Made by a program: the position numbers and the translations under genes | Assembly (NCBI GenBank): GCA_902812385.1 | Contig: CADDZD010000020.1 | Location: 1-32,936, forward strand | Source: Clostridia bacterium | Lineage (GTDB): Bacteria; Bacillota; DSM-12270; Thermacetogeniales; Thermacetogeniaceae | Direction: 5' to 3' | Length of the DNA: 32,936 nt | Part shown: in pieces, positions 18,170-28,324 of the stretch | Layout of the letters: each line of letters begins with the position of its first letter | How positions within the stretch are numbered: position 1 is the first letter of the stretch | The notes under the pieces: model-generated | Told to the model about the DNA's origin: nothing | Seen by the model: the letters and a program-made list of their open reading frames with translations, nothing else | Databases searched by the model: none

Positions 18170-18555
18170 GATGCCCTCACCACCAAGTAAATTGCCGGTT
18201 CCTGTCTGATCATCTGCAGAAGCCGGAGGAGAGACCGCGCCCACCTCTTCTCCTCCGGCAGCATCCCGGGCAGGGCGGCCTGCAAAGCGCTTGACAGGGC
18301 CGGGAGGTGCTCCCTGGTAATCTCGATTTCTCCCCACTTCAAGACACCCTCCAGCTTCCGCCTGCCCTCCCCCGGCGGGAACTTTGCAATCCACCGCTCA
18401 TATTCATCATGGCCCATGCCCATAATCTTGCGAAAACAGTCCAGAACCCCGATGTGGTGACCGATGGCCAGGCTGTAGTAGATTAAATTTTTGCACTGCT
18501 CCGGGACATCCTTGCTGTCCACAAATTTCCGGTTCAACTGGTAAAACTCAACCAT
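18166..18555 (-). CDS. hycH: Formate hydrogenlyase maturation protein HycH
   Basis: A 129-aa HycH/HyfJ family protein, needed for assembly of formate hydrogenlyase hydrogenases; its exact step is not known. The family core is easy to recognise: FYQLNRKFVDSKDVPE at the start, YYSLAIGHHIGVLDC near residue 32, RRKLEGV-KWGEI in the middle and EPAIYLVVR at the end. I chose ATG 18555, with a GGAAG site, over a GTG three codons upstream. The gene starts right after the hyfI stop. Confidence 0.93.
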   Translation of the reverse strand: MVEFYQLNRKFVDSKDVPEQCKNLIYYSLAIGHHIGVLDCFRKIMGMGHDEYERWIAKFPPGEGRRKLEGVLKWGEIEITREHLPALSSALQAALPGMLPEEKRWARSLLRLLQMIRQEPAIYLVVRAS

Positions 18556-18556
18556 C

Positions 18557-19333
18557 TTAAGCACTTCCGGCAGCCCTTTCCATGCTGTCCAGGAAGATCC
18601 GGTGAATTTTCATGAATACCTCCACAAGGCGCGCGTCCTTTTCTGCCTTCAAGAGTTCTTTCACCCTTTTATCGACCTTTTGCGGATCTTTTTCGGCAAG
18701 GAACTCCAGATATTGATTGGCGATCTGCCTCCCGTGCCAGTAGCCGCAGAGGCGGCGGGCCTCCCGCTCGATCTCCTTCCGGAGGCCGATGGGAACCTCG
18801 GGAAACTTGAGCCGCACTCCGGCACCCTCCCCTTCCACGTAATGTTCGCCCTTCATCTTCTGGTGGAGCAACCCCAGCGCAACCGCAAAGCCGTGGATGG
18901 TTGCGCAGGGAGTGGGAGGGCATCCGGGAATGTAGAGATCAACCGGGAAAACGCTGTCGGCCCCGCCCCAAACCCCGTAGCTGTCGTGAAAGATCCCGCC
19001 GCTACAGCCGCAGGCGCCGTAGGCCACCACAACCTTCGGGTCGGGAGCCGCCTGGTAGGCCCGGATGGCGGGCACCCGCATTGGTCTGGTCATGGGGCCC
19101 GTAAAGACGATGACATCGGCATGCCGGGGAGAGCCGACCACTTTGATTCCAAATCTTTCTGCATCAAAGAGGGGCGTAATTGCGGCAAAGATCTCAATCT
19201 CGCACCCGTTGCAACCCCCGCAGTCAACCCGGTAGACGTAAACCGAACGCCTGATCAGTTTTAAGAGTCTGAGCTTGAGTTCCAGGATCTTTTCCTTCTG
19301 ACTGGCATCCAGTTCCTGGTTGAGAGTGATCAA
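18557..19333 (-). CDS. hyfI: Hydrogenase small subunit HyfI/HycG (NuoB-like)
   Basis: Small subunit of the group 4 NiFe hydrogenase, holding the proximal [4Fe-4S] cluster that feeds the NiFe site; related to NuoB of Complex I. Cluster ligands are in VDCGGCNGCEIE, GACGCSGG and PGCPPTP. About 258 aa, close to E. coli HycG/HyfI. The start is most likely TTG 19333 with GGAGG 8 nt upstream; the in-frame GTG 19342 touches that site. The C-terminal 70 residues form a charged helical tail after the NuoB core. Confidence 0.95.
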   Translation of the reverse strand: MITLNQELDASQKEKILELKLRLLKLIRRSVYVYRVDCGGCNGCEIEIFAAITPLFDAERFGIKVVGSPRHADVIVFTGPMTRPMRVPAIRAYQAAPDPKVVVAYGACGCSGGIFHDSYGVWGGADSVFPVDLYIPGCPPTPCATIHGFAVALGLLHQKMKGEHYVEGEGAGVRLKFPEVPIGLRKEIEREARRLCGYWHGRQIANQYLEFLAEKDPQKVDKRVKELLKAEKDARLVEVFMKIHRIFLDSMERAAGSA

Positions 19334-19345
19334 TCTCCTCACCTC

Positions 19346-19882
19346 CTATTCAAGGGGCGTAAATACGGCCTTTTTCATCTTTTCCACTTCAACCTTTCTC
19401 CTGCACTCAGGGCAGACCTCTAAAAGGGCCCTGCGGTTGGCAACTTCCGGCTCGGGAAGCCCGGCCTGCACCATGACGGCCAGAACGTATTCCAGTTCCT
19501 TTGCAGGGGTGAAGAACCTGTCGCAGAAACGGCACTTATTCAAACGGAAGTCCGCCCGGCAGACCAGGTCCTCTTTTTTGAAGGCAGCCAGTTCGAACTC
19601 GGGGGAAAGGGTAATCGCTTCTGTAGGACAGACCTCCTCGCAGCGCCCGCAGAAAATGCAGCGGCCGTAGAAAAGCTGCCAGGTCCTGATTCCCCTTTCC
19701 AGATCACAGCTCAATGTGATGGCATTCGCCGGACAGGCAAGGGTGCAGGCGCCGCAGGAGATGCACTGCTCAAAGTTATAAACCGGCTTGCCGCGGAAGC
19801 CGGGAGCCACCTCCGCCGGCGCAAAGGGGTATTTAAGAGTTGCTTCGCCCACCTGGAGCACTTTTTTAAGCAGCTTGATCAT
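19346..19882 (-). CDS. hyfH: Hydrogenase Fe-S subunit HyfH/HycF (NuoI-like)
   Basis: A 178-aa ferredoxin-like subunit linking the electron input side to the small subunit. Two [4Fe-4S] motifs lie at CISCGACTLACP and CIFCGRCEEVCP. A further set of cysteines (CRFCDRFF and CPECRRK) near the C terminus could bind another metal, as in other HycF/HyfH proteins. GGAGG precedes ATG 19882. Confidence 0.94.
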   Translation of the reverse strand: MIKLLKKVLQVGEATLKYPFAPAEVAPGFRGKPVYNFEQCISCGACTLACPANAITLSCDLERGIRTWQLFYGRCIFCGRCEEVCPTEAITLSPEFELAAFKKEDLVCRADFRLNKCRFCDRFFTPAKELEYVLAVMVQAGLPEPEVANRRALLEVCPECRRKVEVEKMKKAVFTPLE

Positions 19883-19920
19883 CTTGTTAACCTCCTTCCC
19901 TCTTCCCGGTTTGAGAAATT

Positions 19921-21654
19921 TCAGGACTTGAGCGGGGAGTCTTTCTGCTCGCGGCAGTACCGCTCCAACTCCTGGTAGGGAATGGTCTTCGCTTTCTTCT
20001 TGCGGACGTCGATCACGGTAACCCTCTCCGTGCAGGAATAGCAGGGGTCGATGCTGGCCACAATCAGGGGAGCGTTGGAGATCACATTCCCCCGGAGCAT
20101 GTACCTGATCGGGGGCCAGTTGTTGTAGCTGGAGGCGCGCGGCCGCCAGCGGTACACCTTCTGGTTATTGTCGGTCATCAGCCAGTGGATGTCTTCACCC
20201 CGGGGAGCCTCAACACACCCCACCGCCCAGCGATGCGGTTTGTAGGTGAAGCCCTCGACCAGGATGGGGCCGTCAGGCATCTCGCTCAGGCATTTTTCCA
20301 GGATCGAGAAAATCTCATAAATCTCTGAGGCCCGGACCAGCGTCCTGGCGAGAACATCGTTCCCTTCCTGGGTGATCAGCTTCCAGGGAACGCGGTCATA
20401 GGCGCAGTAGGGATGATCGGCCCTCGTGTCCCGCCTGTAGCCGGAGCCCCGGATGGTGGGGCCAACCGGGCTGAGATCCCTGGCAACCTTCCGATCGAGG
20501 ATGCCCACTCCCTGGGTGCGGTGGAACAGGTTGGGGGTGTTGACCAGGATGTCGATCATTTCATCGACCTCCTTCCGGACCCCGGCCATTAAGGCCAGGA
20601 CGCGGTCCCTCTCATCCTTTAAAATGTCCTTGCGCACCCCGCCGATCAGGTTCATCCCGTAGGTTTTCCGGGCCCCCGTGAGAATTTCCGCCATTTCCAT
20701 GGATTTTTCCCGGACCCGGAAGAGCTGCATAAACCCAGTATCAAATCCGATGAAGTGGCAGGCCAGCCCCAGGTTCAAAATATGGCTGTGGAGCCGCTCC
20801 GTCTCAAGCAGGATGGTGCGGATGTACTGAGCGCGCGGCGGAACTTCAAGCCCGATTGCGTTCTCGACCGCCATCGTGTAGGCAATGCTGTGGTGGTAGC
20901 CGCAGATGCCGCAGATCCGCTCGGCCAGGAAGTGAATCTGGTCGTAATCCAGGCGGTTTTCCGCCAGCTTCTCCAGCCCGCGGTGGCAGTAGAAGAGGCG
21001 GTAGTCGGCATCAACAACCGTTTCCCCATCAACAAAAAGGCGGAAGTGGCCGGGTTCATCGGAGGTTACGTGCAGGGGGCCCAGGGGAATTTCCACCAGA
21101 CCCTCCCCCTCCACTTCGATGAAATCAAAGGTTTCTTCTTCGGTCGTGGGCTCCGGGCGGTAGCGGTAATCCATGGCATCTTTTCTCAACGGATGGAAGT
21201 TTTCCGGCCAGTCGTCGGGCAGGGCCAGGCGGCGCGGGTCCGGGTGCCCGACCGGGTGGATTCCGAAGAGGTCGCGCACATCCCGCTCATACCAGATGGC
21301 TGCGGGAACCCGCGGTGTCACCGAAGGAAACTCCGGTTTATCCGGAGGAACCAGCGCCTTTACCGTCAGCCAGATGTTTTTCCGGGGATCCCGCTCTTCC
21401 TCGATGGATAAAACGTAGTATACCGCAAAGTGCCCGTTCAGGCTGCGCTCATCATTGCCGACAACGCTGGAGAGCCACCCGCCCTGCCGGTAATATGCCT
21501 CTTCCACAACTTCCGGGAGGGAGTTGAGATCAACAGTCAGGGTTACCTGGTCCGGGGTCTGCCAGGCCTCCTCAAGGATCGCCGCTCCAAACTTGGCCCG
21601 CAGGGCATCCACGTGCTTCTTGCCGCCCTGCTCGGGTTTCACTTCATGTTGCAT
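19921..21654 (-). CDS. hyfG: Hydrogenase large subunit HyfG/HycE (NuoC-NuoD fusion)
   Basis: Catalytic subunit of the group 4 NiFe hydrogenase, 577 aa. Residues 1 to about 175 are NuoC-like and the rest NuoD-like. Both nickel-binding pairs are present: [11 protein letters not shown] at about 246-256 and [10 protein letters not shown] near 536. This marks it as an active hydrogenase and not a plain Complex I subunit, which lacks these cysteines. The residues after DPCYSC form a tail of about 35 residues for removal by HycI. It lies in the FHL operon behind hyfD with an AGGAGG site. It makes or consumes H2 on the cytoplasmic face of the membrane. Confidence 0.96.
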   Translation of the reverse strand: MQHEVKPEQGGKKHVDALRAKFGAAILEEAWQTPDQVTLTVDLNSLPEVVEEAYYRQGGWLSSVVGNDERSLNGHFAVYYVLSIEEERDPRKNIWLTVKALVPPDKPEFPSVTPRVPAAIWYERDVRDLFGIHPVGHPDPRRLALPDDWPENFHPLRKDAMDYRYRPEPTTEEETFDFIEVEGEGLVEIPLGPLHVTSDEPGHFRLFVDGETVVDADYRLFYCHRGLEKLAENRLDYDQIHFLAERICGICGYHHSIAYTMAVENAIGLEVPPRAQYIRTILLETERLHSHILNLGLACHFIGFDTGFMQLFRVREKSMEMAEILTGARKTYGMNLIGGVRKDILKDERDRVLALMAGVRKEVDEMIDILVNTPNLFHRTQGVGILDRKVARDLSPVGPTIRGSGYRRDTRADHPYCAYDRVPWKLITQEGNDVLARTLVRASEIYEIFSILEKCLSEMPDGPILVEGFTYKPHRWAVGCVEAPRGEDIHWLMTDNNQKVYRWRPRASSYNNWPPIRYMLRGNVISNAPLIVASIDPCYSCTERVTVIDVRKKKAKTIPYQELERYCREQKDSPLKS

Positions 21655-21677
21655 CCCACGTCAACCTCCTTTTCCCT

Positions 21678-23117
21678 CTAGCTTAACAGGGTCAAGACAA
21701 TGTACTGGGAAATCAGCGTCATGACCATGAGAATGGCCAGGACTAATGAAATGGCAAAGGGCACTTGCGACGCCCCGGCAACCGGTTCTGAGGGAGCGCC
21801 CAGAACGCTTGCTCCCAGCCACTTCAGGAACCAGATGAAGCTTCCGACGGATTCAAGGATTGTAACGATGATCAGGACAAGGATCAGCGGATAGAGCTTA
21901 CCAATCTCAAAACCGCCGACGAAGATCATGAACTTGCTGAAAAATCCGTTAAAGGGGGGAACGCCTGTAATGGCCACAGCAGCCGCAATAAACCCCAAAC
22001 CGACAACCGGGATTTTATTCAGAATTCCCTTGAGCATCGGGAGCAGGCGGGTGCCGGTCGTATAGGCCAGCGCCCCGGCAACCAGGAAGAAGAGGCCCTT
22101 GGCGAAGGCGTGGTTGAAGATGTGGGCCACAGCTCCGTTAAAGGCCATCTTTGACCCGTAGATGGAAATGGAAATCGCCAGGAAAATGTAAGAGAGTTGG
22201 GTGATCGTAGAGTAGGCGAGCAGGCGCTTCATATCCTCCTGCGGGAAGTACATGATAAAACCGTAGATCATGGTGACTACCGCCATGATTGCCCCGATCA
22301 GACCGATCACCTGGGGAACCGCCCCCGTTGCCAGGACGGTCCGGGCGAAGATGTAGACTCCAACCTTAACCATCGAAGCGGCATGCAAATAGGCGCTCAC
22401 CGGGGTCGGCGCCACCATCGCCTCGGGGAGCCAGGACTGGAAGGGGAACTGGGCAGACTTGCCCCAGCAGGCGATCAGGATCCCGATAAAGGCGATGATC
22501 TTTCCGGTGTCCGTAAGTTCGTTGAGAGCGTTGACAGAAAAGCTTCCCGTATTCACAAAGACGTAGGCGGTGGCCACGTAGAGCCCGAGGGCGGCGGCGT
22601 GGGTGAGGACGATCGCCAGGAGCGCGGACTTTCGGGATTTCTGGTCCCCGTAAAATCCGATCAATCCCCACGAGCAGAGGCCGGTCATCTCGAAGAAGAA
22701 CAGGAGCCCGAGCAGCGTGGAGGAGAAGACCACGCCCGCCATCGAGCCGATAAAGAGGAGCATGAAGGCGTAGAACCTGGGAACCCCTTCTTTGATCGGA
22801 TGCTCTCTGTTCTCAGGGCTCATGTACCCCGCCGAGTAGGTGCAGATCAGCCAGCCGATGAAAACCACGATGAAGTTGACCAGAACGCTCAAAGCATCGA
22901 TGGTTACACCGTAGAAGCTGATCCCACCTATGGTCACCAGATCCCGGGTGAAGCTCGCGCGGTCGGCCGCAAAACCGACCAGCAGGAGCAAACCGCAGAC
23001 GAAGGCCAGGAAAGAGAAGAGTTGACCCACCTTTTTCGCGTGCCGCTCCGGCAGAAGGAGAACGAGCAGGCTACCTATTGCCGGAACCAAGATGCTTCCC
23101 AGCGCATACCAGAGCAT
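21678..23117 (-). CDS. hyfD: Membrane antiporter-like subunit HyfD
   Basis: A 479-aa NuoL/M/N-type membrane protein with about 14 hydrophobic segments, the same length as E. coli HyfD. The family stretch WGKSAQFPFQSWLPEAM, with Lys in the membrane and the PTPVSAYLHAASMVKVGVYI segment, matches the proton-path region of this family. It sits after hyfF, whereas E. coli has hyfD before hyfE. Together with HyfB and HyfF it gives three antiporter-like subunits, the mark of the long Hyf-type arm compared with the short Hyc type. Confidence 0.93.
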   Translation of the reverse strand: MLWYALGSILVPAIGSLLVLLLPERHAKKVGQLFSFLAFVCGLLLLVGFAADRASFTRDLVTIGGISFYGVTIDALSVLVNFIVVFIGWLICTYSAGYMSPENREHPIKEGVPRFYAFMLLFIGSMAGVVFSSTLLGLLFFFEMTGLCSWGLIGFYGDQKSRKSALLAIVLTHAAALGLYVATAYVFVNTGSFSVNALNELTDTGKIIAFIGILIACWGKSAQFPFQSWLPEAMVAPTPVSAYLHAASMVKVGVYIFARTVLATGAVPQVIGLIGAIMAVVTMIYGFIMYFPQEDMKRLLAYSTITQLSYIFLAISISIYGSKMAFNGAVAHIFNHAFAKGLFFLVAGALAYTTGTRLLPMLKGILNKIPVVGLGFIAAAVAITGVPPFNGFFSKFMIFVGGFEIGKLYPLILVLIIVTILESVGSFIWFLKWLGASVLGAPSEPVAGASQVPFAISLVLAILMVMTLISQYIVLTLLS

Positions 23118-23171
23118 CTAAATCTCACCTCCAGAATCCCTCATTAATGAAGTAACCTCTTCCCCTAAAAC

Positions 23172-24671
23172 CTAGAGTCCGGACAGGACAATATCGGCTG
23201 CACCCTTGAGCAGGTCCGAAAGAGGCGAAGGGATGTAGACGCCCAGTCCGAACATGAGGATGAAGAGAAGGAAAATGGGAAGTATGGTTATGAAGCTGAC
23301 ATCGCCTCGCGTCACGTTTTCGGGAGGTGAGCCGAATACCGCCTCGCCTATCAGGCGGAGAAAAGCAGCAAAAACCACCAGCAGGAAGAGGAGACAGAGA
23401 ATCATCAGCCAGAGATACCCGCTGTTTAATCCGGCCGTGACGGTCAACAGTTCGCTGATGAAGACGTTAAAGGGTGGAGAGCCGGCAACTGCCAGAGCGC
23501 CGCTCCCCAGCAGGAAAGCGGTAAAGGGGGCCACCTTCAGCATCCCCTTGATGACGTCCAGGTCCCTGGTGCCGTACTTGATTAAAATGTTTCCGGAGGT
23601 GCAGAACATCAGGGACTTGGCAATGCTGTGGTTGATGGCGTGGAAGAGGGCGGCGAAGATGCCCAGAGGCCCTCCCAGGCCCAAACCGGTGGCGATGATC
23701 CCGACGTTTTCGACGCTGCTGTAGGCGAGCATCCGCTTGATGTCCCGCTGGCTGAAGATGAAGAAGGCTGCAAAGGCAATGGAAAGGACGCCGAAGATCA
23801 GGAGCAGGGTGCTGGGGAAAGCGCTTCCGATGGCCTTTCCCACCACAATGTAGTACCTGATGATGGCGAACAGAGCGCACTTGAGTAAAACTCCGGAAAG
23901 GAGAGAACTCACCGGGCTTGGAGCCTCGCTGTGGGCATCCGGCAGCCAGGCGTGCATCGGGAAGAGCCCCGCCTTTGTCCCGAAGCCGATGAGGATGAAG
24001 ACAAAGGCCAGCTTCATCACCATCGGATCCAGCAGCCGGGCATGCTTCACGATCTCCGTCCAGAGCATGGAATCGTGGGCGTTCTGCACAACGCTGAAAG
24101 AGTTGGAGTAAACCAGGATCGTTCCGTACAGGGCAAAAGCAACGCCGACACTGCAGATCAGGACGTACTTCCAGGCGGCCTCCAGCGACGACTTGTGGCC
24201 GTAGAGCCCGACCAGGAACGCCGAACCCAGCGTGGTTGCCTCAACGCCAACCCACATTAAGGCGATGTTGTTGGAGAGCACCGTAAAGATCATGGTGAAG
24301 AGAAAAAGGTGAAAGAAGCCGTAATATGTACTCAAGCCCTTCCTGTCCACTTCACCTGTCACCAGGTCGTGCCGCATGTACCCGATGGAATAGAGACCAT
24401 TCAGGAATCCCATCAGGCCGATCACGAGCACGAAGACGGCGGCAAGTTTATCGGCATAAAACCACCCAGAAAGTGCCAGCAAACTTCCGTTTATGAGCAC
24501 CAGCTTGATAACCCAGAGCGTCAGGACCAGGAGCAGGGTGATTCCGATCAGGTGCACAGCTTCAAGAAAGCGGCGGGCGCCGGCGCCCAGGGTTCTTGCC
24601 CAGAAGGCAAGGAGCGAGACGACAAAAGGAATTACCAGCAGCCACACTAAAAGATTTCCGCTCACCTGCAT
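23172..24671 (-). CDS. hyfF: Membrane antiporter-like subunit HyfF
   Basis: A NuoL/N-type membrane subunit of 499 aa, clearly HyfF by its close likeness to the E. coli protein along the length: GFLNGLYSIGYMRHD near residue 90, YYGFFHLFLFTM, and GLFPMHAWLPDAHSEAPSPV. The last contains the conserved broken-helix region for ion movement. I favour ATG 24671 over GTG 24674. Both begin just after the hyfE TAG, so the genes are coupled. Confidence 0.94.
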   Translation of the reverse strand: MQVSGNLLVWLLVIPFVVSLLAFWARTLGAGARRFLEAVHLIGITLLLVLTLWVIKLVLINGSLLALSGWFYADKLAAVFVLVIGLMGFLNGLYSIGYMRHDLVTGEVDRKGLSTYYGFFHLFLFTMIFTVLSNNIALMWVGVEATTLGSAFLVGLYGHKSSLEAAWKYVLICSVGVAFALYGTILVYSNSFSVVQNAHDSMLWTEIVKHARLLDPMVMKLAFVFILIGFGTKAGLFPMHAWLPDAHSEAPSPVSSLLSGVLLKCALFAIIRYYIVVGKAIGSAFPSTLLLIFGVLSIAFAAFFIFSQRDIKRMLAYSSVENVGIIATGLGLGGPLGIFAALFHAINHSIAKSLMFCTSGNILIKYGTRDLDVIKGMLKVAPFTAFLLGSGALAVAGSPPFNVFISELLTVTAGLNSGYLWLMILCLLFLLVVFAAFLRLIGEAVFGSPPENVTRGDVSFITILPIFLLFILMFGLGVYIPSPLSDLLKGAADIVLSGL

Positions 24672-24674
24672 CAC

Positions 24675-25325
24675 CTACCCTTTTAGTAAAGTAAGCTTAT
24701 CGGTATCAAGCGTACCCAAAACCCTGAACAGGGAGATGGCAATGACACTCATGATGACGACGGCAAAGATGGCGTCGGTAAGAATCCCGATCTCTACGGT
24801 TTCCGGGGCGTTGTAGGCCATAAAGGCAAGGGTTAAATGGGATCCGTTTTCCATCAAACAGTAGCCCAGGATCTGCTTCAGGGCGTTCCTGCGGGTCAGG
24901 ATGCAGAGCAGGCCGAGCAGGAAGTGGGCAATGGAGACCGCCAGCGCGGGTTTGAGCTTGAGAATGGCCTGCATGTGGAAAGGAGTCACGATCAGAAACG
25001 CCAGACCGATAAAGAGCGCAGCGAGCAGGAGCGAAGATGCAGGGCTCAGCAGCGCCCCCGGTTCTCCCGGGTCCCCTACCTTTTCGAGGGCTTTAATGAT
25101 CAGGTAGGGAACCAGGATCACCTTCGTAATCAAGGCAGTAATGGACCAGATGTACAGGGGTGTTGCTTTCATGAACACGGCCAGGCAGAGGAAGATCAGC
25201 ACCAGAACAAAGGACTGAAGGCTGTATAAATGAGCCGAGAGATGGGGCCTTCTTGTCTCGACAACCATTAAAGAAGTGATGATCAGCAGAACTGCCAGGG
25301 CATTGATAATCTGAACTCCCGTCAT
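24675..25325 (-). CDS. hyfE: Membrane subunit HyfE (NuoK-like)
   Basis: A 216-aa membrane protein, the same length as E. coli HyfE, with about seven hydrophobic segments. The C-terminal half resembles NuoK/MrpC (LGLLCILTRRNALKQILGYC and ENGSHLTLA). It belongs to the ion-moving arm. The start is ATG 25325 with GAGGTG 6 nt upstream; the GTG at 25334 overlaps that site. Confidence 0.92.
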   Translation of the reverse strand: MTGVQIINALAVLLIITSLMVVETRRPHLSAHLYSLQSFVLVLIFLCLAVFMKATPLYIWSITALITKVILVPYLIIKALEKVGDPGEPGALLSPASSLLLAALFIGLAFLIVTPFHMQAILKLKPALAVSIAHFLLGLLCILTRRNALKQILGYCLMENGSHLTLAFMAYNAPETVEIGILTDAIFAVVIMSVIAISLFRVLGTLDTDKLTLLKG

Positions 25326-25343
25326 ACCGTTCACCTCATTTCA

Positions 25344-26288
25344 TCAGATCTGAACCAGGTAGAAAACGAAGGAAAGCAGAGCAATTCCCAGGGCCACCCA
25401 GGTGATGTGAGGCGCTCTGAAAAGTGTCAGCCTTGCCATGGAGTTTTCAATCACAGCAACAATTACGTACAGGCAGAAGAGCTTCAGGAAAAAGAGCACC
25501 GCAGCACCGAGAACCCCAGGCAGGCCCAGCGTGGCAGCGCTTCCAAACGGGAAGAAAATGGCCAGAAACAGGGAAAGGACAACCACCTGTTTTGCAAAGA
25601 TCCCCCATTTGAGCAGCGCCAGGCCGGGTCCCGAGTATTCCGTCAGGGGCCCCTCCTGGACCTCCTGCTCCGCCTCGGCAAGGTCGAAGGGCAGCTTTCC
25701 TGTCTCGATAAAAGAGGCAACCGCAAAGGCGGCCATGCCCAGCCAGATCGCCGGGCTTGTATAGGAAACCTTCCCAAGGGCAATCATCTGGCTCATCGTT
25801 CCCAGGTTTGTGGAGCCTGCAAAGAGGGCGATAATGAAGAGCACCAGCATGATCGCAGGTTCCACCAGCACGCCCAGGGCAAGCTCCCGGGCCACGCCGA
25901 TCTGGGCAAAACCGCTTCCCGAATCGAAACCCGACATTGCCAGGAAGAACCTGACCATTGCGAAGAGGTAAATTACAAGAATCATGTCGCCAACAACCCC
26001 GAAGGGCGACTGTAAAACCCACATCGGAATCAGAGCAGCGATGAGGAGAACGCTGACCATGATCATGTAGGGGGTCGCTCGGAAGACCCAGGTTGCTTGA
26101 GCCGGTCTGACCTCCTGCCGCTTCATGAGCTTGACGATGTCGTAGTAGTATTGAAAAAGAGGAGGTCCCTTGCGGGAATGCATCTTAGCCCTCAGCACCC
26201 GGGCTAAGCCCGCAAAAAAGGGTGCCAGCAGGAGGACAAAAAGAGCCTGCAGAAAACCGATGAGGAAAAGCCTGGCATCGAACATCAT
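25344..26288 (-). CDS. hyfC: Membrane subunit HyfC/HycD (NuoH-like)
   Basis: A 314-aa NuoH-like membrane anchor joining the hydrogenase module to the membrane arm. Typical features are AKMHSRKGPPLFQYYYDIVKLMKRQ near residue 34, and the acidic loop FDLAEAEQEVQEGPLTEYSG that lies by the quinone-like cavity in relatives. About eight membrane segments. It starts at ATG 26288 just after hyfB. Confidence 0.95.
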   Translation of the reverse strand: MMFDARLFLIGFLQALFVLLLAPFFAGLARVLRAKMHSRKGPPLFQYYYDIVKLMKRQEVRPAQATWVFRATPYMIMVSVLLIAALIPMWVLQSPFGVVGDMILVIYLFAMVRFFLAMSGFDSGSGFAQIGVARELALGVLVEPAIMLVLFIIALFAGSTNLGTMSQMIALGKVSYTSPAIWLGMAAFAVASFIETGKLPFDLAEAEQEVQEGPLTEYSGPGLALLKWGIFAKQVVVLSLFLAIFFPFGSAATLGLPGVLGAAVLFFLKLFCLYVIVAVIENSMARLTLFRAPHITWVALGIALLSFVFYLVQI

Positions 26289-26303
26289 CTTGCCCCCTTT
26301 CAG

Positions 26304-28319
26304 TTAAAATCTCACGGCAGCCAACAGAATGACCAGAGTGATAATGATATAGGTGCAGTACAGCCGCACATTCCCCAGCTGGAGCAGCTGGACGAGCCTC
26401 CCCAAACCCTGGACACCCCGGGCAAGAGGCTTTCCAATAAACTTCTCCCACATATCCTCCACCTGCACCAGATAGGCCACCCGGGTGCTGAAATAGGCGC
26501 CCGCGGTCGCCCCGAATTCCTTCAGGGTCGCACTGAACAGGTAGAGGGGTCGGAAAATGATCTGGAGCGGCTGGGCAAAGGCATGGGAAGAGTAGGTCAT
26601 CTGCGGGATGTATTTATAGCCGCAGGCCCACGGCGTGGGATCAAGCCGCGACCCGACTCCCGCTCCTCCGTACAGCACCAGCAGGAGCAAAGGCAGGACC
26701 AGGAATCCGATCAGAAGCAGAGCAATTAAAGGCGTGGAAAGTGCAGCCTGACCAACATCTCCGGGGAAAACGGTGAGAGCAGCACTTACCGGAACCGCGC
26801 CTGTGTTCAGGAGGCTGGCAACCACCGACATGATGCGGGGTGCAATCAGGGGGGCGCCCAACCCGAAGACAACGCACCCAAGCCCGAGAATGGCCTTTCC
26901 TAAAAGCATGGGGAAGGGGGCCTCCCGGGCCTTTTCACCGTGTTCGCTCCGGAAGGGTCCGGTAAAGGTTACCCCGTAGGCCTTCACAAAGCACATAGCC
27001 GTTAAGGCTCCCGTCATGGCCAGGAGCATGGCAAACAGGGGCATAAACACCTTATCGGCAAAGCCGCCGCTCATCCCCAGGGTGAAAAGGGACTGGTAGA
27101 TGAACCACTTGCTCACAAAACCGTTCAACGGAGGAATGGCAGCAATCGATGTTGCCCCTACAAGAAAGATAAAGGCGGTCACGGGCATGACCTTTGCGAG
27201 GCCGCCCAGTTCCTCTAAATTTCTGGTGTGGGCCCTGTAGATGACGGAACCCGCCCCCAGGAAGAGGAGGCCCTTAAAGGTGGCGTGGTTGAGCAGGTGG
27301 TAAAGCCCCGCCATCAGCCCAAGGCCGACCAGGAGCGGCTTGTTCAGGGCCAGGCCCAGCATCCCCGCCCCGACGCCCATCAGAATGATGCCGATGTTTT
27401 CAATGCTGCTGAATGCAAGCAACCTCTTCAAATCGTGCTGCGTAAGGGCATATACCATCCCCAGGACGGCGGAGATGATCCCGACCACAAGAACCAGGAA
27501 GCCCCACCACCAGCCCCCGGCTCCCAAAAAATCCATGCAAACACGAATGATCCCGTAGATTGCCGTTTTAATCATCACACCGGAGAGGAGAGAGGAGACA
27601 TTAGAGGGAGCCACGGAGTGGGCCTCGGGGAGCCAGAAGTGCAGGGGCACCGCTCCTGCCTTCGCGCTGAAACCGACAAACGCCAGGACGAAAAGCACCG
27701 AACTCAGGACGGGGGTTAATTTCGCAGTCCGGAAAACTGCAAAATCAAAGCTCCCCGTGATGATAAAAAACAGAATGAAGGAGAGCATGATCAGGACGGC
27801 GCCGGCGTGGGCGACAAGGAAGTAAAGGAAGCCAGCCCTTAGGGCCTCCCTGTCTTGCTCGTAAATAACCAGGAAATACGAAACAAGGGTCATGATCTCC
27901 CAGAAGATCAGGAAGTAAAACCCGTTTCCGACGGTCACGACCAGAATCATTGAGGCGATAAAGAGGTTGATTAAGAATCCCAGCACACCAGGATTCTTCC
28001 TGGAGTACTCCTCCAGGTAGGAGAAGGAATACAGGGAAACAGCCGCAGCCAGAAAGGAAATCACCAGGACCATGAAGGCCGATAACTGGTCGACCTCCAT
28101 CGTAAATCGGGTAAAGGGAATCCAACCCGGAGCATCCAACCGGAATCCGCTCCCGGTGAGCACCAGGAGGGCCGAAGCAATTCCTGCAAGGGAGGCCGCA
28201 AAGGCGCTTAAACTGGTGATGCAGTTGGCAAACCTGCCGCTGTTGTTAAAGATCAGTGCAGCAACCGCTCCGGCCACGTACAGGAACACAGCAAGCAAAA
28301 GAAGATCCTGCGCGCCCAT
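26304..28319 (-). CDS. hyfB: Membrane antiporter-like subunit HyfB (NuoL-like)
   Basis: The largest membrane subunit, 671 aa, against 672 in E. coli HyfB. It has around 16 hydrophobic segments and the conserved GAVPLHFWLPEAHSVAPSNV and LKRLLAFSSIENIG stretches. The C-terminal third (from DPTPWACGYKYIPQM on) is the extension seen in HycC/HyfB. ATG 28319 has GGAGGGG 8 nt upstream; an in-frame GTG at 28328 sits on that site and is less likely. Five bases separate it from hyfA. Confidence 0.95.
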   Translation of the reverse strand: MGAQDLLLLAVFLYVAGAVAALIFNNSGRFANCITSLSAFAASLAGIASALLVLTGSGFRLDAPGWIPFTRFTMEVDQLSAFMVLVISFLAAAVSLYSFSYLEEYSRKNPGVLGFLINLFIASMILVVTVGNGFYFLIFWEIMTLVSYFLVIYEQDREALRAGFLYFLVAHAGAVLIMLSFILFFIITGSFDFAVFRTAKLTPVLSSVLFVLAFVGFSAKAGAVPLHFWLPEAHSVAPSNVSSLLSGVMIKTAIYGIIRVCMDFLGAGGWWWGFLVLVVGIISAVLGMVYALTQHDLKRLLAFSSIENIGIILMGVGAGMLGLALNKPLLVGLGLMAGLYHLLNHATFKGLLFLGAGSVIYRAHTRNLEELGGLAKVMPVTAFIFLVGATSIAAIPPLNGFVSKWFIYQSLFTLGMSGGFADKVFMPLFAMLLAMTGALTAMCFVKAYGVTFTGPFRSEHGEKAREAPFPMLLGKAILGLGCVVFGLGAPLIAPRIMSVVASLLNTGAVPVSAALTVFPGDVGQAALSTPLIALLLIGFLVLPLLLLVLYGGAGVGSRLDPTPWACGYKYIPQMTYSSHAFAQPLQIIFRPLYLFSATLKEFGATAGAYFSTRVAYLVQVEDMWEKFIGKPLARGVQGLGRLVQLLQLGNVRLYCTYIIITLVILLAAVRF

Positions 28320-28324
28320 CAACC